A DNA stretch of 64,000 bases from Mucilaginibacter sp. SJ (GTDB taxonomy: Bacteria > Bacteroidota > Bacteroidia > Sphingobacteriales > Sphingobacteriaceae): the NCBI RefSeq assembly GCF_028993635.1, contig NZ_CP118631.1:3658001-3722000 (forward strand). The letters are read 5' to 3'. The position numbers were made by a program, and so were the translations under genes. Below the pieces are notes generated by a model. The model made no database searches. It had not been told where the DNA came from and was given only the letters and a program-made list of their open reading frames with translations. Below, piece after piece: positions 35,388 through 44,383 of this stretch (position 1 is its first letter; each line of letters starts with the position of its first letter).

Positions 35388-37007
35388 GTGGAAAAGAGTA
35401 ATCAAACCTTATTAAATAAAACTACTGTGCCCATACTACAGGTTGGAGGAAAAACCCTTACACTGGATGATTTTTACCAGGTAATTTTTAATAACACTGC
35501 AATTGCACCCAACGAACAGGCACTGCAAAAGGTAGAAGCCAGTTTTACTTTTCTTGGCAATTTTTCATCCAACAAGCTTATTTACGGCATCAATACAGGC
35601 TTCGGCCCGATGGCGCAATACAAGGTGAGCGATGAAAACCGCCTGCAATTGCAGTACAATCTCATCCGCAGCCATGCTTCGGGCGGCGGCGGTTTGATGC
35701 AACCCCAACTGGTGAAAGCCTTGATGCTTGCCCGGCTTAACAGCTTTATGCAGGCACACTCCGGTGTGCACCCCGAACTCGTAAACCTGCTTGCCGAACT
35801 CATCAATAAAAACGTCACCCCATGCATATTGGAACACGGCGGCGTAGGTGCCAGCGGCGACCTGGTACAGTTAGCCCACCTTGCCCTGGTTTTAATTGGC
35901 GAAGGCGAGGTGATTTACAACGAAAAAGTACAACCAACAGCTTCAGTTTTTGAACAGCTAAATATTAAACCACTGCAAATCCATATCCGTGAGGGACTGG
36001 CCATTATCAACGGTACTTCGGCCATGACCGGGATTGGATTGCTGAATATTATCCGAGCTAAAAAACTGCTGGGCTGGTCGGTAATGTTATCGGCCATGAT
36101 CAACGAGGTGGTGGGTGCTTTTGATGACCATTATTCGCACGAGCTAAACAGGGTTAAACATCATACAGGTCAAAATGCTATTGCCGCGCAATTGAGGGAA
36201 ATCCTGAAGGATAGCCAAATGACCCGCAGCCGCTCAGAGCATTTATACAATCCCGAAAATATTGATCAGGAAGTTTTTGAGGATAAGGTGCAGGAATACT
36301 ACTCGCTTCGTTGTGTTACGCAAATTCTCGGTCCGGTGTATGATACAATTGCTCAGGCAGAAAGCGTGGTTGTAGATGAACTGAATTCCGTAAACGACAA
36401 CCCAGTTATCGATCACGAAAACCATAACATCTTCCACGGTGGTAATTTCCATGGGGATTATGTTTCGCTGGAGATGGATAAACTTAAAATTGCCATTACA
36501 AGGCTTTCCATGCTATCAGAAAGGCAGCTGAATTATCTATTGAATGATAAGCTGAACCAGAAATTTCCGCCGTTTTTAAATTTAGGCGTATTGGGTTTCA
36601 ATTTCGGAATGCAGGGTATGCAATTCACGGCTACCTCAACCGTTGCCGAAAACCAAACCCTTTCGTACCCCATGTACGTACACAGTATCCCAAACAATAA
36701 TGATAACCAGGACATTGTAAGCATGGGCTGTAACGCGGCCTTGTTAACCAAAAAAGTGATCGATAACAGTTTCGAGGTGCTGGCTATTCAGGCCATGACC
36801 CTGCTGCAGGCTGTCGACTATCTTGATTGCGCAAACAGCCTATCCACCCAAACCAATAAAGTTTATACCGGCTTGAGGACAATATTCCCTACATTTATTG
36901 AGGATAAACCCAAATACCAGGATCTGCAACAAGTTAAAGCTTATTTTGAAATGGCCGAAATATTTCCTGCATTTATTAAACCTTTTAACACCAAAAATAT
37001 CATATGA
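35388..37007 (+). CDS. Tyrosine ammonia-lyase (HAL/PAL/TAL family), flexirubin starter enzyme
   Basis: A 539-residue MIO enzyme. The MIO triad is A155-S156-G157 in GGVGASGDLVQLAHLAL; the catalytic Tyr is Y66 in YGINTGFGP. The selectivity pair is Ser-His (RSHASG, 95-96). That pair is usual for histidine ammonia-lyase, but the Flavobacterium johnsoniae enzyme from the flexirubin cluster, shown to be a specific TAL, has the same IRSH pattern and closely similar flanking sequence as I recall it. So 4-coumarate from tyrosine is the likely reaction. The start is GTG at 35388; no ATG in frame fits the family N-terminus. Its stop overlaps fabG (ATGA). Confidence 0.88.
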   Translation: MEKSNQTLLNKTTVPILQVGGKTLTLDDFYQVIFNNTAIAPNEQALQKVEASFTFLGNFSSNKLIYGINTGFGPMAQYKVSDENRLQLQYNLIRSHASGGGGLMQPQLVKALMLARLNSFMQAHSGVHPELVNLLAELINKNVTPCILEHGGVGASGDLVQLAHLALVLIGEGEVIYNEKVQPTASVFEQLNIKPLQIHIREGLAIINGTSAMTGIGLLNIIRAKKLLGWSVMLSAMINEVVGAFDDHYSHELNRVKHHTGQNAIAAQLREILKDSQMTRSRSEHLYNPENIDQEVFEDKVQEYYSLRCVTQILGPVYDTIAQAESVVVDELNSVNDNPVIDHENHNIFHGGNFHGDYVSLEMDKLKIAITRLSMLSERQLNYLLNDKLNQKFPPFLNLGVLGFNFGMQGMQFTATSTVAENQTLSYPMYVHSIPNNNDNQDIVSMGCNAALLTKKVIDNSFEVLAIQAMTLLQAVDYLDCANSLSTQTNKVYTGLRTIFPTFIEDKPKYQDLQQVKAYFEMAEIFPAFIKPFNTKNII

Positions 37008-37732
37008 AATGTGCATTAGTAACCGGCGGCTCAAGAGGAATTGGCAGGGCCATTTGCTACAAAATGGCCGCTATGGGTTATTATGTACTGGTTAATTATA
37101 AAGGCAATATCGATGAAGCCAACAACACCCTCGCCCAGATCAGGGAAAATGGCGACGATGGCGAGCTGTTGCAATTTAATGTTGCCGACAAAAACGACAT
37201 CCAGCAAAAATTAGGCGGCTGGATAGAAACCAATACCGAAAAGAACATTGAAGTTTTAATAAACAATGCCGGCGTTAAAGACGATGGCCTGATGATGTGG
37301 ATGACCGACCAGCAATGGGATGGCGTAATAAACACCAGCTTAGGTGGCTTTTTCTACGTTACCCGTTTGGTTTTGAACAGCATGCTGGTAAAAAAGTACG
37401 GCCGCATTGTTAACGTGGTATCGCTTTCAGGGTTAAAAGGTTTGCCGGGACAAGTTAATTATTCGGCGGCTAAAGCGGGAGTTATTGGAGCAACTAAAGC
37501 GTTGGCGCAGGAGGTTGGCCGCAGGGGAATTACCGTAAATGCCGTAGCTCCGGGTTTTATTGCAACTGATATGACCGCCGGGCTTGATGAAAAGGAATTG
37601 AAAGCGATGGTGCCATTACGTAGGTTTGGCACTCCGGAGGAGGTTGCCCATGCTGTAGGGTTTCTGGCTTCGCCGGAAGCTGCTTATATTACAGCTGAAG
37701 TGCTTTCGATAAACGGTGGGCTGTATTCGTAA
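37004..37732 (+). CDS. 3-oxoacyl-ACP reductase (FabG-like), flexirubin locus
   Basis: A 242-residue SDR with an intact active site: TGGSRGIGR (7-15), NNAG (87-90), S140, Y153 and K157 (NYSAAKAG). The end reads VLSINGGLYS, near the FabG consensus VDGG. It reduces the 3-keto group after each extension in the polyene cycle, the role of ApeQ in the aryl-polyene pathway. Translation is coupled to the TAL gene by a 4-bp overlap. The following 318 bp contain a REP-like element before the next gene. Confidence 0.92.
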   Translation: MKCALVTGGSRGIGRAICYKMAAMGYYVLVNYKGNIDEANNTLAQIRENGDDGELLQFNVADKNDIQQKLGGWIETNTEKNIEVLINNAGVKDDGLMMWMTDQQWDGVINTSLGGFFYVTRLVLNSMLVKKYGRIVNVVSLSGLKGLPGQVNYSAAKAGVIGATKALAQEVGRRGITVNAVAPGFIATDMTAGLDEKELKAMVPLRRFGTPEEVAHAVGFLASPEAAYITAEVLSINGGLYS

Positions 37733-37754
37733 ATAAAACGAAAACAAAGTAACC

Positions 37755-37867
37755 GCCGCCGCTCGGCTCCAGCCGAGTGGCAACTATCAAGCGGCCTCTG
37801 GCCGCCGAAGCGAAAGAAGGCCAGAGGCCTGGAAATAATCACCACTCGGCTGGAGCCGAGCGGTGGC
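37755..37867. repeat. Compound REP-like inverted repeat
   Basis: Outer arms at 37755-37780 and 37842-37867 are 26 bp long and complementary with one mismatch. Each arm is itself a hairpin (CTCGGCT / AGCCGAG). Inner arms GGCCTCTGGCC (37793) and GGCCAGAGGCC (37819) add an 11-bp perfect stem. The element interrupts the pigment operon between fabG and the first ketosynthase. The remaining gap, 37868-38050, is AT-rich and probably holds a promoter for the second block; I found no exact -7 match there. Confidence 0.8.
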
Positions 37868-38050
37868 AAATTTTGGAGAGTAATTAACTCTTAATATAAA
37901 CTTAATTATAAGCTATTAAGATACAGGTATTTTAATAGCCGAAATTTGGAACATTAAACAGACGTAGCATATACAAAAACAGATTAAGTTCTATTTTTTT
38001 GTATTTTTATCACATTTTGTTGACTATGTACTATCAGTTTTTGCTCAAAT

Positions 38051-39271
38051 ATGAATAGGGTTGTGATAACAGGGATGGGTATCTATTCGTGTATTGGGAA
38101 AAATCTTGATGAAGTTAAGGAATCCCTTTATACCGGCAGGTCGGGCATTGTATATGATGCTATTCGTAAAGATTTTGGTTATCGCTCGGGCCTTACCGGT
38201 GCGGTTGAAAAGCCCAACCTTAAAGGTACGCTTGATCGCCGGGCGCGTATCATGTTGCCCGAGCAAGGCGAATATGCCTACATAGCCACCGTTGAGGCAT
38301 TACAACAAGCAGGTATCGACGCCGATTACATCGCCCAAACAGATGTAGGCATTTTATACGGTAATGATAGTACGGCAAAAGCAGTTATTGAAACTACCGA
38401 TATCATCCGCGAAAAAAAAGACACCATGCTCATTGGTTCTGGTGCGGTTTTCCAAACCATGAATTCCACCGTTACCATGAACCTGGCTACTATCTTTAAG
38501 CTTCGCGGGGTTAACTTTACCATCAGCGCGGCTTGCGCCAGTGGTTCGCATTCTATAGGCATGGGTTACCATCTTATCAAAAGCGGTATGCAGGACTGCA
38601 TCATTTGCGGGGGCGCACAGGAACTAAGCCATTATTCAATGGGGAGTTTTGATGCGCTTTCGGCATTTTCTGTAAACGAATCAGATCCCTCCAAAGCTTC
38701 CCGCCCCTTTGATCGCGACCGCGACGGCCTGGTTCCAAGCGGCGGAGCAGCTACTGTGATTTTGGAAAGCCTGGAATCGGCCCTGAAACGAGGCGCTACT
38801 ATTTTTGGCGAGATTGTTGGGTATGGTTTTTCATCAAATGGGGGGCATATTTCAAACCCAACGGTTGAAGGGCCGGTACGCTCGTTGAATATGGCATTAA
38901 AAGATGCCGGCATACAGGCTTCTGAAATTGACTATATCAATGCTCATGCCACCTCTACTCCTGCCGGTGATGCCAGCGAGGCTAAAGCCATTGATGAGGT
39001 TTTTGGCGATTATAAGCCACTGGTAAGTTCAACCAAATCCATGACCGGCCATGAGTGCTGGATGGCGGGCGCAAGCGAGATCGTTTATTCGATGCTCATG
39101 ATGCAAAACTCATTTGTAGCACCAAATATTAACTTTGAAAACCCCGACGAGGATTCGGCGAAGCTCAATATCGCTGCTGAAACCGTCGAAAAAAATATAG
39201 ATACATTCCTGTCAAACTCATTTGGGTTTGGCGGCACTAATTCGTCCCTGATTATTAAAAAATATAATTAA
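38051..39271 (+). CDS. Beta-ketoacyl-ACP synthase (FabF-like), flexirubin locus KS1
   Basis: A 406-residue ketosynthase with the full catalytic set: C162 (TISAACASGSH), H299 (INAHATSTPAGD), K329 and H334 (STKSMTGHECWMAGASE). The last motif departs from the usual GHLLGAAGA. It carries out Claisen condensation of acyl chain and malonyl-ACP. This is one of three ketosynthases with intact triads here. Because it starts its own transcription block and lies next to an ACP, it may act in a different step from the KS:CLF pair, for example in chain initiation. That division is inference. Confidence 0.9.
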   Translation: MNRVVITGMGIYSCIGKNLDEVKESLYTGRSGIVYDAIRKDFGYRSGLTGAVEKPNLKGTLDRRARIMLPEQGEYAYIATVEALQQAGIDADYIAQTDVGILYGNDSTAKAVIETTDIIREKKDTMLIGSGAVFQTMNSTVTMNLATIFKLRGVNFTISAACASGSHSIGMGYHLIKSGMQDCIICGGAQELSHYSMGSFDALSAFSVNESDPSKASRPFDRDRDGLVPSGGAATVILESLESALKRGATIFGEIVGYGFSSNGGHISNPTVEGPVRSLNMALKDAGIQASEIDYINAHATSTPAGDASEAKAIDEVFGDYKPLVSSTKSMTGHECWMAGASEIVYSMLMMQNSFVAPNINFENPDEDSAKLNIAAETVEKNIDTFLSNSFGFGGTNSSLIIKKYN

Positions 39272-39281
39272 ACCAGCCACT

Positions 39282-39539
39282 ATGCAAATTGAAGAAATTA
39301 TTGAAAGAATTAACAGCTTCCTGGCCGAAGAATTTGAGGTAGATGCAGATAAAATGCTCCCCACTGCAAACCTGAAAGAAACGCTCGACCTGGATAGCCT
39401 TGATTATATAGACCTTGTTGTAGTAATTGAAAGCAACTTTGGGTTCAAAGTAAAACCTGAGGATTTTACGGGTATTGTTACGTTCCAGGATTTTTACGAT
39501 TATGTACTATCACGCGTACAACCTAAGGAGCTTGCATAA
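39282..39539 (+). CDS. Acyl carrier protein, flexirubin locus ACP1
   Basis: An 85-residue ACP. The phosphopantetheine serine is S39 in LDLDSLDYIDLVVVIE, preceded by the usual helix I (EEIIERINSFLAEEFEV). It has the DSL motif and carries the growing chain. It is 10 bp after KS1 and overlaps the LpxL-like acyltransferase by 1 bp (TAATG). Confidence 0.92.
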   Translation: MQIEEIIERINSFLAEEFEVDADKMLPTANLKETLDLDSLDYIDLVVVIESNFGFKVKPEDFTGIVTFQDFYDYVLSRVQPKELA

Positions 39540-40417
39540 TGCCCGCCTGGCAGGGAAAATCTAAAGGCAGTACCCTTGGCTATCGCATTTTTGTAAGCGT
39601 TTTAAAAAAAGCAGGTGTTAAGCCCGCTTATTTTATGCTGAGGCTTGTGGCGCTTTACTATTTCCTGTTTTCGTGGCAATCATCAAAAAGCACTTACTAT
39701 TATTTCCATAAAAGGCTTGGGTTTAGTAAAGTCAGTTCTATTCTGAAGCTTTACCGAAATTATTACCTGTTTGGGCAAAGCATTATTGATAAAATAGTGA
39801 TTATGTCGGGGATTCCCAACAAGTTCACTTTCAATTTTGACGGGATCGACAACCTACGGCAGATTGCCGCCATGAACAAGGGCGGATTACTGCTTAGCTC
39901 GCACATTGGCAGCTGGGAAATAGCAGGTGAACTGCTTGACCATATCAACACCCGCATTAACATTGTAATGTTTGATGGTGAAGACAAACAGATCAAGCAA
40001 TACATGGATTCGGTAACCGGCGAGCGGAAAATAAACATCATCGTTATCAAAAACGACCTGTCGCATATATTTAAGATCAATGCAGCATTCCAGAACAACG
40101 AGCTGGTTTGCATGCATGCCGACAGGTTTATTGAAGGCAATAAAACCATAACAAGGGGGTTTTTAGGTGAGGACGCAAAATTGCCGGCAGGACCTTTTGT
40201 TATGGCCGAAAAGTTTAAAGTGCCGGTAACCTTTGTTTACGCCCTTAAGGAAAGCGCGCTGCATTACCACTTTTTTGCCAGCCCGGTAAAAGATTATTCG
40301 GGCTTGCCCAAAGGCGAAGGCATACAACAGCTGATAAACGATTTTATAATCAGCTTTGAAAACAAGGTAAAAACATACCCCGAACAGTGGTATAATTATT
40401 ATAATTTTTGGCAATAG
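39539..40417 (+). CDS. LpxL/HtrB-type lysophospholipid acyltransferase family protein
   Basis: A 292-residue protein with an N-terminal hydrophobic stretch (FMLRLVALYYFLFSW) and the acyltransferase motif HIGSWE, with H122 and E127 (H-X4-E), followed by DGEDKQIKQYM and PAGPFVMAEKFKVPVTFVYALK. The family moves acyl chains from ACP to lipid acceptors such as lipid A. In an aryl-polyene locus it probably transfers the polyene acyl group from its ACP to a lipid or other carrier. It directly follows ACP1. Confidence 0.88.
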   Translation: MPAWQGKSKGSTLGYRIFVSVLKKAGVKPAYFMLRLVALYYFLFSWQSSKSTYYYFHKRLGFSKVSSILKLYRNYYLFGQSIIDKIVIMSGIPNKFTFNFDGIDNLRQIAAMNKGGLLLSSHIGSWEIAGELLDHINTRINIVMFDGEDKQIKQYMDSVTGERKINIIVIKNDLSHIFKINAAFQNNELVCMHADRFIEGNKTITRGFLGEDAKLPAGPFVMAEKFKVPVTFVYALKESALHYHFFASPVKDYSGLPKGEGIQQLINDFIISFENKVKTYPEQWYNYYNFWQ

Positions 40418-40420
40418 GCA

Positions 40421-40846
40421 ATGACTATACCAACACAGGATATTTTAACGCTGATCCCCCAAAGGTGGCCCTTTGTGATGGTTGATGAACTGGTATCGTC
40501 AAACGATGACACCACGCAAACCACTTTGCTGGTACAGGCCGGAAACGTTTTGGTAAACGATGGTATTTTAAGCGAAGCCGGCCTGGTTGAAAACATTGCC
40601 CAAGCAGCCGCCGCAGGAGCCGGGTATGTTGCCCGGCAATTCGGCAAACCTGTAAAGCCGGGCTTTATAGGCGCTGTAAAAAACCTTGAAGTATTTGCCT
40701 TGCCAAAAGTTGGCGACACCATAGAAACCGAGGTAAAAATTGAGAACCGGGTATTTGATGTAAGCATCATCAAAGGAAAAATCACCTGCGAGGGCAGCAC
40801 CATAGCCCAATGCGAAATGAAAATATTTATACAATCCCAACAATAA
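40421..40846 (+). CDS. Hotdog-fold dehydratase-like protein with Glu but no histidine
   Basis: A 141-residue FabZ-like hotdog protein. The N-terminal LIPQRWPFVMVDEL corresponds to LPHRYPFLLVD, and GLVENIAQAAAAGAGY carries E57 at the position of the FabZ catalytic Glu. The His that should lie 14 residues before it is absent (V43 in GNVLVNDG), and the whole protein contains no His. It therefore cannot form a normal FabZ site alone. The other hotdog protein of the locus (49774) has the reverse defect, so the two may form a heterodimer. It is 3 bp after the acyltransferase gene. Confidence 0.85.
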   Translation: MTIPTQDILTLIPQRWPFVMVDELVSSNDDTTQTTLLVQAGNVLVNDGILSEAGLVENIAQAAAAGAGYVARQFGKPVKPGFIGAVKNLEVFALPKVGDTIETEVKIENRVFDVSIIKGKITCEGSTIAQCEMKIFIQSQQ

Positions 40847-40854
40847 TATCAACC

Positions 40855-41499
40855 ATGAAAAAAACCGCAATTAAACTGAGTTTATTAATAGTTTTATTAA
40901 CCGCCTTTTTAAAGCCCGTATCAGCCCAAACCAAAGCCGAGGTCTTTGACAAAAAAACACCCATCACCTGGCTGGGCCTGGATTTTTCGCAAATGAAATT
41001 CATTGGTTCAGAAGCTGCTTACAAAGGAGAAGTGATCAATGCTGAATTTGTTGGCAAATACATCCCGGCCTGGGCAAACTTCTTCATCATCGAACCAAAA
41101 AAATACAACCCGGCAAAAGCAGTTCATCGTGATACGGTTCATTTTGCAATGAACGTTACAGAAAAGGTAAACAACTCCCTTACCAAAAACTTTTTCGACT
41201 CAAACCCTGGCGATTTCAAAGTACTGACCGAAAAAGATATTGACGCGTTGGTTAAAAACTATGACTTTATGGGTAACAAGGGCATCGGCATGCTGCTAAT
41301 TGTTGAAGGTATGGACAAAGGCCGTAAAGAGGCCGGTGCCTGGATAACTTTTGTAAACATGAACGACAAGACTGTACTATATACCGTTTTCCGTACGGGC
41401 AGCAGTTTTGGCTTTGGCTTTAAAAACTATTGGGCTCACCCATGGTACGAGATCCTGAAGGATTTTGGCAAAGATTTCGATCTGTTCAAAAACTACTAA
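40855..41499 (+). CDS. Secreted conserved protein of the flexirubin locus, unknown function
   Basis: A 214-residue exported protein. I chose the ATG at 40855 because it begins a signal peptide (MKKTAIKLSLLIVLLTAFLK, cleavage near VSAQT). The frame from 40810 runs through the previous gene. The mature part contains TWLGLDFSQMKFIG, IPAWANFFIIEPKKYNPA, KGIGMLLIVEGMDKGRKEAG and FRTGSSFGFGFKNYWAHPWYEILK. I do not know a biochemical role; the position among the pigment genes suggests a periplasmic part in transport or attachment. Confidence 0.75.
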   Translation: MKKTAIKLSLLIVLLTAFLKPVSAQTKAEVFDKKTPITWLGLDFSQMKFIGSEAAYKGEVINAEFVGKYIPAWANFFIIEPKKYNPAKAVHRDTVHFAMNVTEKVNNSLTKNFFDSNPGDFKVLTEKDIDALVKNYDFMGNKGIGMLLIVEGMDKGRKEAGAWITFVNMNDKTVLYTVFRTGSSFGFGFKNYWAHPWYEILKDFGKDFDLFKNY

Positions 41500-41511
41500 G
41501 CCATCAGCATT

Positions 41512-41937
41512 TTGCAGCACTCGTTAACAAATACGATTGAGATAGAGGTCAAATTCAGCGATGTGGATATGCTGGGTGTGGTTTGGCATGGCAACTATAT
41601 CCGCTATTTTGAGGATGGCCGCGAAGCTTTCGGCAGGCAATACGGACTGGGTTATATGGACGTGTATAACGCGGGCTTTATTGTACCCATAGTTAATCTG
41701 AACTGCGACTATAAACGTTTTTTACGATATGAGGACAAGGTGATCATCGAAACCATCTACACGCCAGCCCAATCGGCCAAGATCAATTTCAATTACCGGC
41801 TGCTCAAAGCAAAAACCGGCGAACTGATAGTAAAAGGCTCTTCCATGCAGGTATTTGTGCACCGCGATAATTTTGAGCTGCAGCTCACCAACCCGGATTT
41901 TTTTGTGGATTGGAAGCAAAAACAAGGATTAATATAA
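41512..41937 (+). CDS. 4HBT-type acyl thioesterase, flexirubin locus
   Basis: A 141-residue hotdog thioesterase of the YbgC/4-hydroxybenzoyl-CoA group, with the signature VKFSDVDMLGVVWHGNYIRYFEDGREAF; the Asp in SDVDMLGVVWH is the expected catalytic residue. No ATG fits, so TTG at 41512 is the likely start (MQHSLTNTIEIEVKF). It resembles in role the ApeK thioesterase of the E. coli aryl-polyene locus, releasing or editing acyl-ACP. It lies 12 bp from each neighbour. Confidence 0.87.
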   Translation: MQHSLTNTIEIEVKFSDVDMLGVVWHGNYIRYFEDGREAFGRQYGLGYMDVYNAGFIVPIVNLNCDYKRFLRYEDKVIIETIYTPAQSAKINFNYRLLKAKTGELIVKGSSMQVFVHRDNFELQLTNPDFFVDWKQKQGLI

Positions 41938-41949
41938 CACAGCGCCCAG

Positions 41950-43089
41950 ATGAAGAAGGTTTACCTTGTTGCCGATAATATTTACTCGCCCCTGGGCGCT
42001 ACCACAGTGCAAAACTTTGAGCACCTCGTTAACGGCGTTACAGGTGTAAGGCAACATGATGATAAAGCCCGGTGTAACGAGCCTTTTTTCGCATCGCTAT
42101 GTGAGAAAGGATATTTTCAAACCGATGAACATTTGACAAAATTCGAGCAGATGCTCATCGCTTCGTTAACCGAAACCTTGTATGGAGTTGATAAAAATAT
42201 CTCCGACAAAAAAACTGTTCTGATCATTTCTACTACGAAAGGCAATATCAGCCTGCTGGAAACAGAGAAACCCGGTCCAGATTTGGAAGAGCGGATAGCC
42301 CTACATACTTCAGCCAAAAAAATAGCCAAACATTTTGGTTTCGTTAACGAGCCAATGGTAGTTTCACATGCCTGTATTTCCGGCCTTATTGCCATGATCA
42401 CCGGGATGCGGCTGATCCAATCCGGGCAGTACGACCATGCGGTTGTTGCCGGAGCTGATGTGATTTCAAAATTTGTGCTTTCCGGTTTTCAATCCTTCCA
42501 GGCCGTTAGTCCGGGGTTGTGTAAGCCTTTTGATGCAGAACGTGACGGTATCAATTTAGGGGAGGGCGCGGCAACCGTTATTTTATCAGCAAAAAAACCA
42601 GAGGACGAAGTTATTGAATTGGTTTCGGGAGCTGTTAGTAATGATGCAAACCATATTTCTGGCCCATCACGCACCGGCGAAGAATTATATTACGCCATCG
42701 ATAAAGCCATGAATGCTGCAGGTTTGAAGCCCGAAGATATCGACTTTATATCTGCCCATGGAACCGCAACAGTTTACAACGACGAAATGGAAGCAAAGGC
42801 TGTAACATTGGCCGGCTTGCAGGATGTTCCGCTTAATAGCCTGAAAGGGTTTTACGGGCACACTTTGGGGGCTTCGGGGTTGATAGAGGCCATCGTTTCT
42901 GCTCAATCGCTGAAGCAAAACATGATAATTCCCACAAAAGGCTTTAGCAAACAGAGCGGTGCTAACCCGGTAAATGTTTGCACCCAATTGATATCAAAAC
43001 CGCTTAACAGCTGCCTCAAAATAGCCTCTGGCTTTGGGGGATGCAACGCGGCTATAATCTTAACCAAATCACAAAAGGATCTTTTATAA
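41950..43089 (+). CDS. Beta-ketoacyl-ACP synthase, flexirubin locus KS2
   Basis: A 379-residue ketosynthase with C142 (VSHACISGLIAM), H270 (ISAHGTATVYND), K299 and H304 (LKGFYGHTLGASGLIE). The catalytic triad is intact although the nucleophile context ACISG is unusual. It is shorter than FabF by about 30 residues. Probably an ApeR-like accessory ketosynthase. Its stop TAA overlaps the next ATG by one base. Confidence 0.88.
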   Translation: MKKVYLVADNIYSPLGATTVQNFEHLVNGVTGVRQHDDKARCNEPFFASLCEKGYFQTDEHLTKFEQMLIASLTETLYGVDKNISDKKTVLIISTTKGNISLLETEKPGPDLEERIALHTSAKKIAKHFGFVNEPMVVSHACISGLIAMITGMRLIQSGQYDHAVVAGADVISKFVLSGFQSFQAVSPGLCKPFDAERDGINLGEGAATVILSAKKPEDEVIELVSGAVSNDANHISGPSRTGEELYYAIDKAMNAAGLKPEDIDFISAHGTATVYNDEMEAKAVTLAGLQDVPLNSLKGFYGHTLGASGLIEAIVSAQSLKQNMIIPTKGFSKQSGANPVNVCTQLISKPLNSCLKIASGFGGCNAAIILTKSQKDLL

Positions 43090-44339
43090 TGAACACAGAA
43101 CAGGTAGATGTATTGGTAATAGGCGCCGGTCCGGCGGGAACGGTGGCCGCTTCTATCGTACACCAGGCAGGCTTTAAGGTAAAAATTGTAGAGAAACAGC
43201 TTTTCCCGCGGTTTGTGATTGGCGAAAGCTTGCTGCCACGATGCATGGAAGCGCTAACCGAAGCCGGCTTTGTAGATGCCATAAGCGAAAAAGGCTTTCA
43301 GCAAAAAGCGGGTGCAAAGTTTGTGAAAGACGGTAAGATCTGCGACTACCAGTTTGCCGATCAGTTTACTCCCGGCTGGAACTGGACCTGGCAGGTGCCC
43401 CGTGCCGATTTCGACAAAACTTTAGCCGATACTGTTGAAAAAATGGGCGTTCCTGTTCATTACGAAACTACCGTTACTAATATTGTTTTCAACGGCCAAA
43501 ACTCGGTAACTACTTTGGAGGATAAAGACGAAAATCAAGCAGAGATTTCGGCTCGTTTTATCATCGATGGCAGCGGTTATGGCAGGGTGATCCCAAAATT
43601 GTTCAACCTCGACAGGCCATCAACCCAGGTACCGCGTAAAGCCTTGTTCGTGCATACCATCGATAAAAAACGCTCTATGGCCGATGAGCCAAACCGCATT
43701 ACTATTGTAGTACACCAACCGGGCGTTTGGATCTGGATCATCCCTTTTGCCAATGGTGTTACCTCACTGGGTTTTGTAGGCAATCCCGAATTTTTTAAAC
43801 AATACGAGGGGACCGACGAAGAAATTTTGCGCGGGCTGATCGCATCACAACCTTATTTTGCTGAGCGTTTTGAGAATGTAGAATTTGCCTTTGCACCAAG
43901 GGTTCTCGAGTCATGGTCGGCCACAACCAGTAAATTTTATGGTGATGGCTTTGTGCTAACGGGCAATGTAACTGAATTTCTTGATCCCATATTTTCATCA
44001 GGCGTAACACTGGCTACAGTATCGAGCCAAACAGCCGCGCACCTCACGATCCGTACGCTTAAGGGCGAACAGGTGGATTGGGATAAGGAATATATGGAGT
44101 ATATGATGCAGGGAGTAAACACCTTTCGCTCATACGTTACAGCATGGTATGAGGGCGTACTGGATACCATATTTTTTGCCGATAACCAGGATCCTCGCGT
44201 CAAAAGCATGATCTGCTCGGTATTGGCGGGTTACGTTTGGGATATGGATAACCCTTACGTAAAAAACCACGAAACAGCCTTGCACAAACTGGCCCGTACC
44301 ATTACATTAAGAGATATGGTAGCCACTGATAACAGCTGA
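43089..44339 (+). CDS. Flavin-dependent halogenase-like FAD enzyme, flexirubin locus
   Basis: A 416-residue flavoprotein; the start at 43089 gives MNTEQVDVLVIGAGPAGTVAAS. It has GESLLP (45-50), K73 in QQKAGAKF and WIWIIP (W214, W216, P219). The last fits the WxWxIP fingerprint of flavin-dependent halogenases, and K73 lies where these enzymes have a catalytic Lys. It could chlorinate the phenolic ring, as some flexirubins are chlorinated, or be a related ring hydroxylase. It has no separate flavin reductase neighbour. It follows KS2 with a 1-bp overlap. Confidence 0.8.
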   Translation: MNTEQVDVLVIGAGPAGTVAASIVHQAGFKVKIVEKQLFPRFVIGESLLPRCMEALTEAGFVDAISEKGFQQKAGAKFVKDGKICDYQFADQFTPGWNWTWQVPRADFDKTLADTVEKMGVPVHYETTVTNIVFNGQNSVTTLEDKDENQAEISARFIIDGSGYGRVIPKLFNLDRPSTQVPRKALFVHTIDKKRSMADEPNRITIVVHQPGVWIWIIPFANGVTSLGFVGNPEFFKQYEGTDEEILRGLIASQPYFAERFENVEFAFAPRVLESWSATTSKFYGDGFVLTGNVTEFLDPIFSSGVTLATVSSQTAAHLTIRTLKGEQVDWDKEYMEYMMQGVNTFRSYVTAWYEGVLDTIFFADNQDPRVKSMICSVLAGYVWDMDNPYVKNHETALHKLARTITLRDMVATDNS

Positions 44340-44383
44340 AAGCGGAACGCTCAAAGCTTAAAGCCTGATACATTTTATATAAA

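Noticed and set aside
40421..40846. Reading the Gln in LIPQRWPF as the lost catalytic His of FabZ
   Set aside because: The catalytic His of FabZ is the one in GHFPG, 14 residues before the Glu, so the Gln at the LPHRYPF site is not informative; the argument rests on V43 and the total lack of His.
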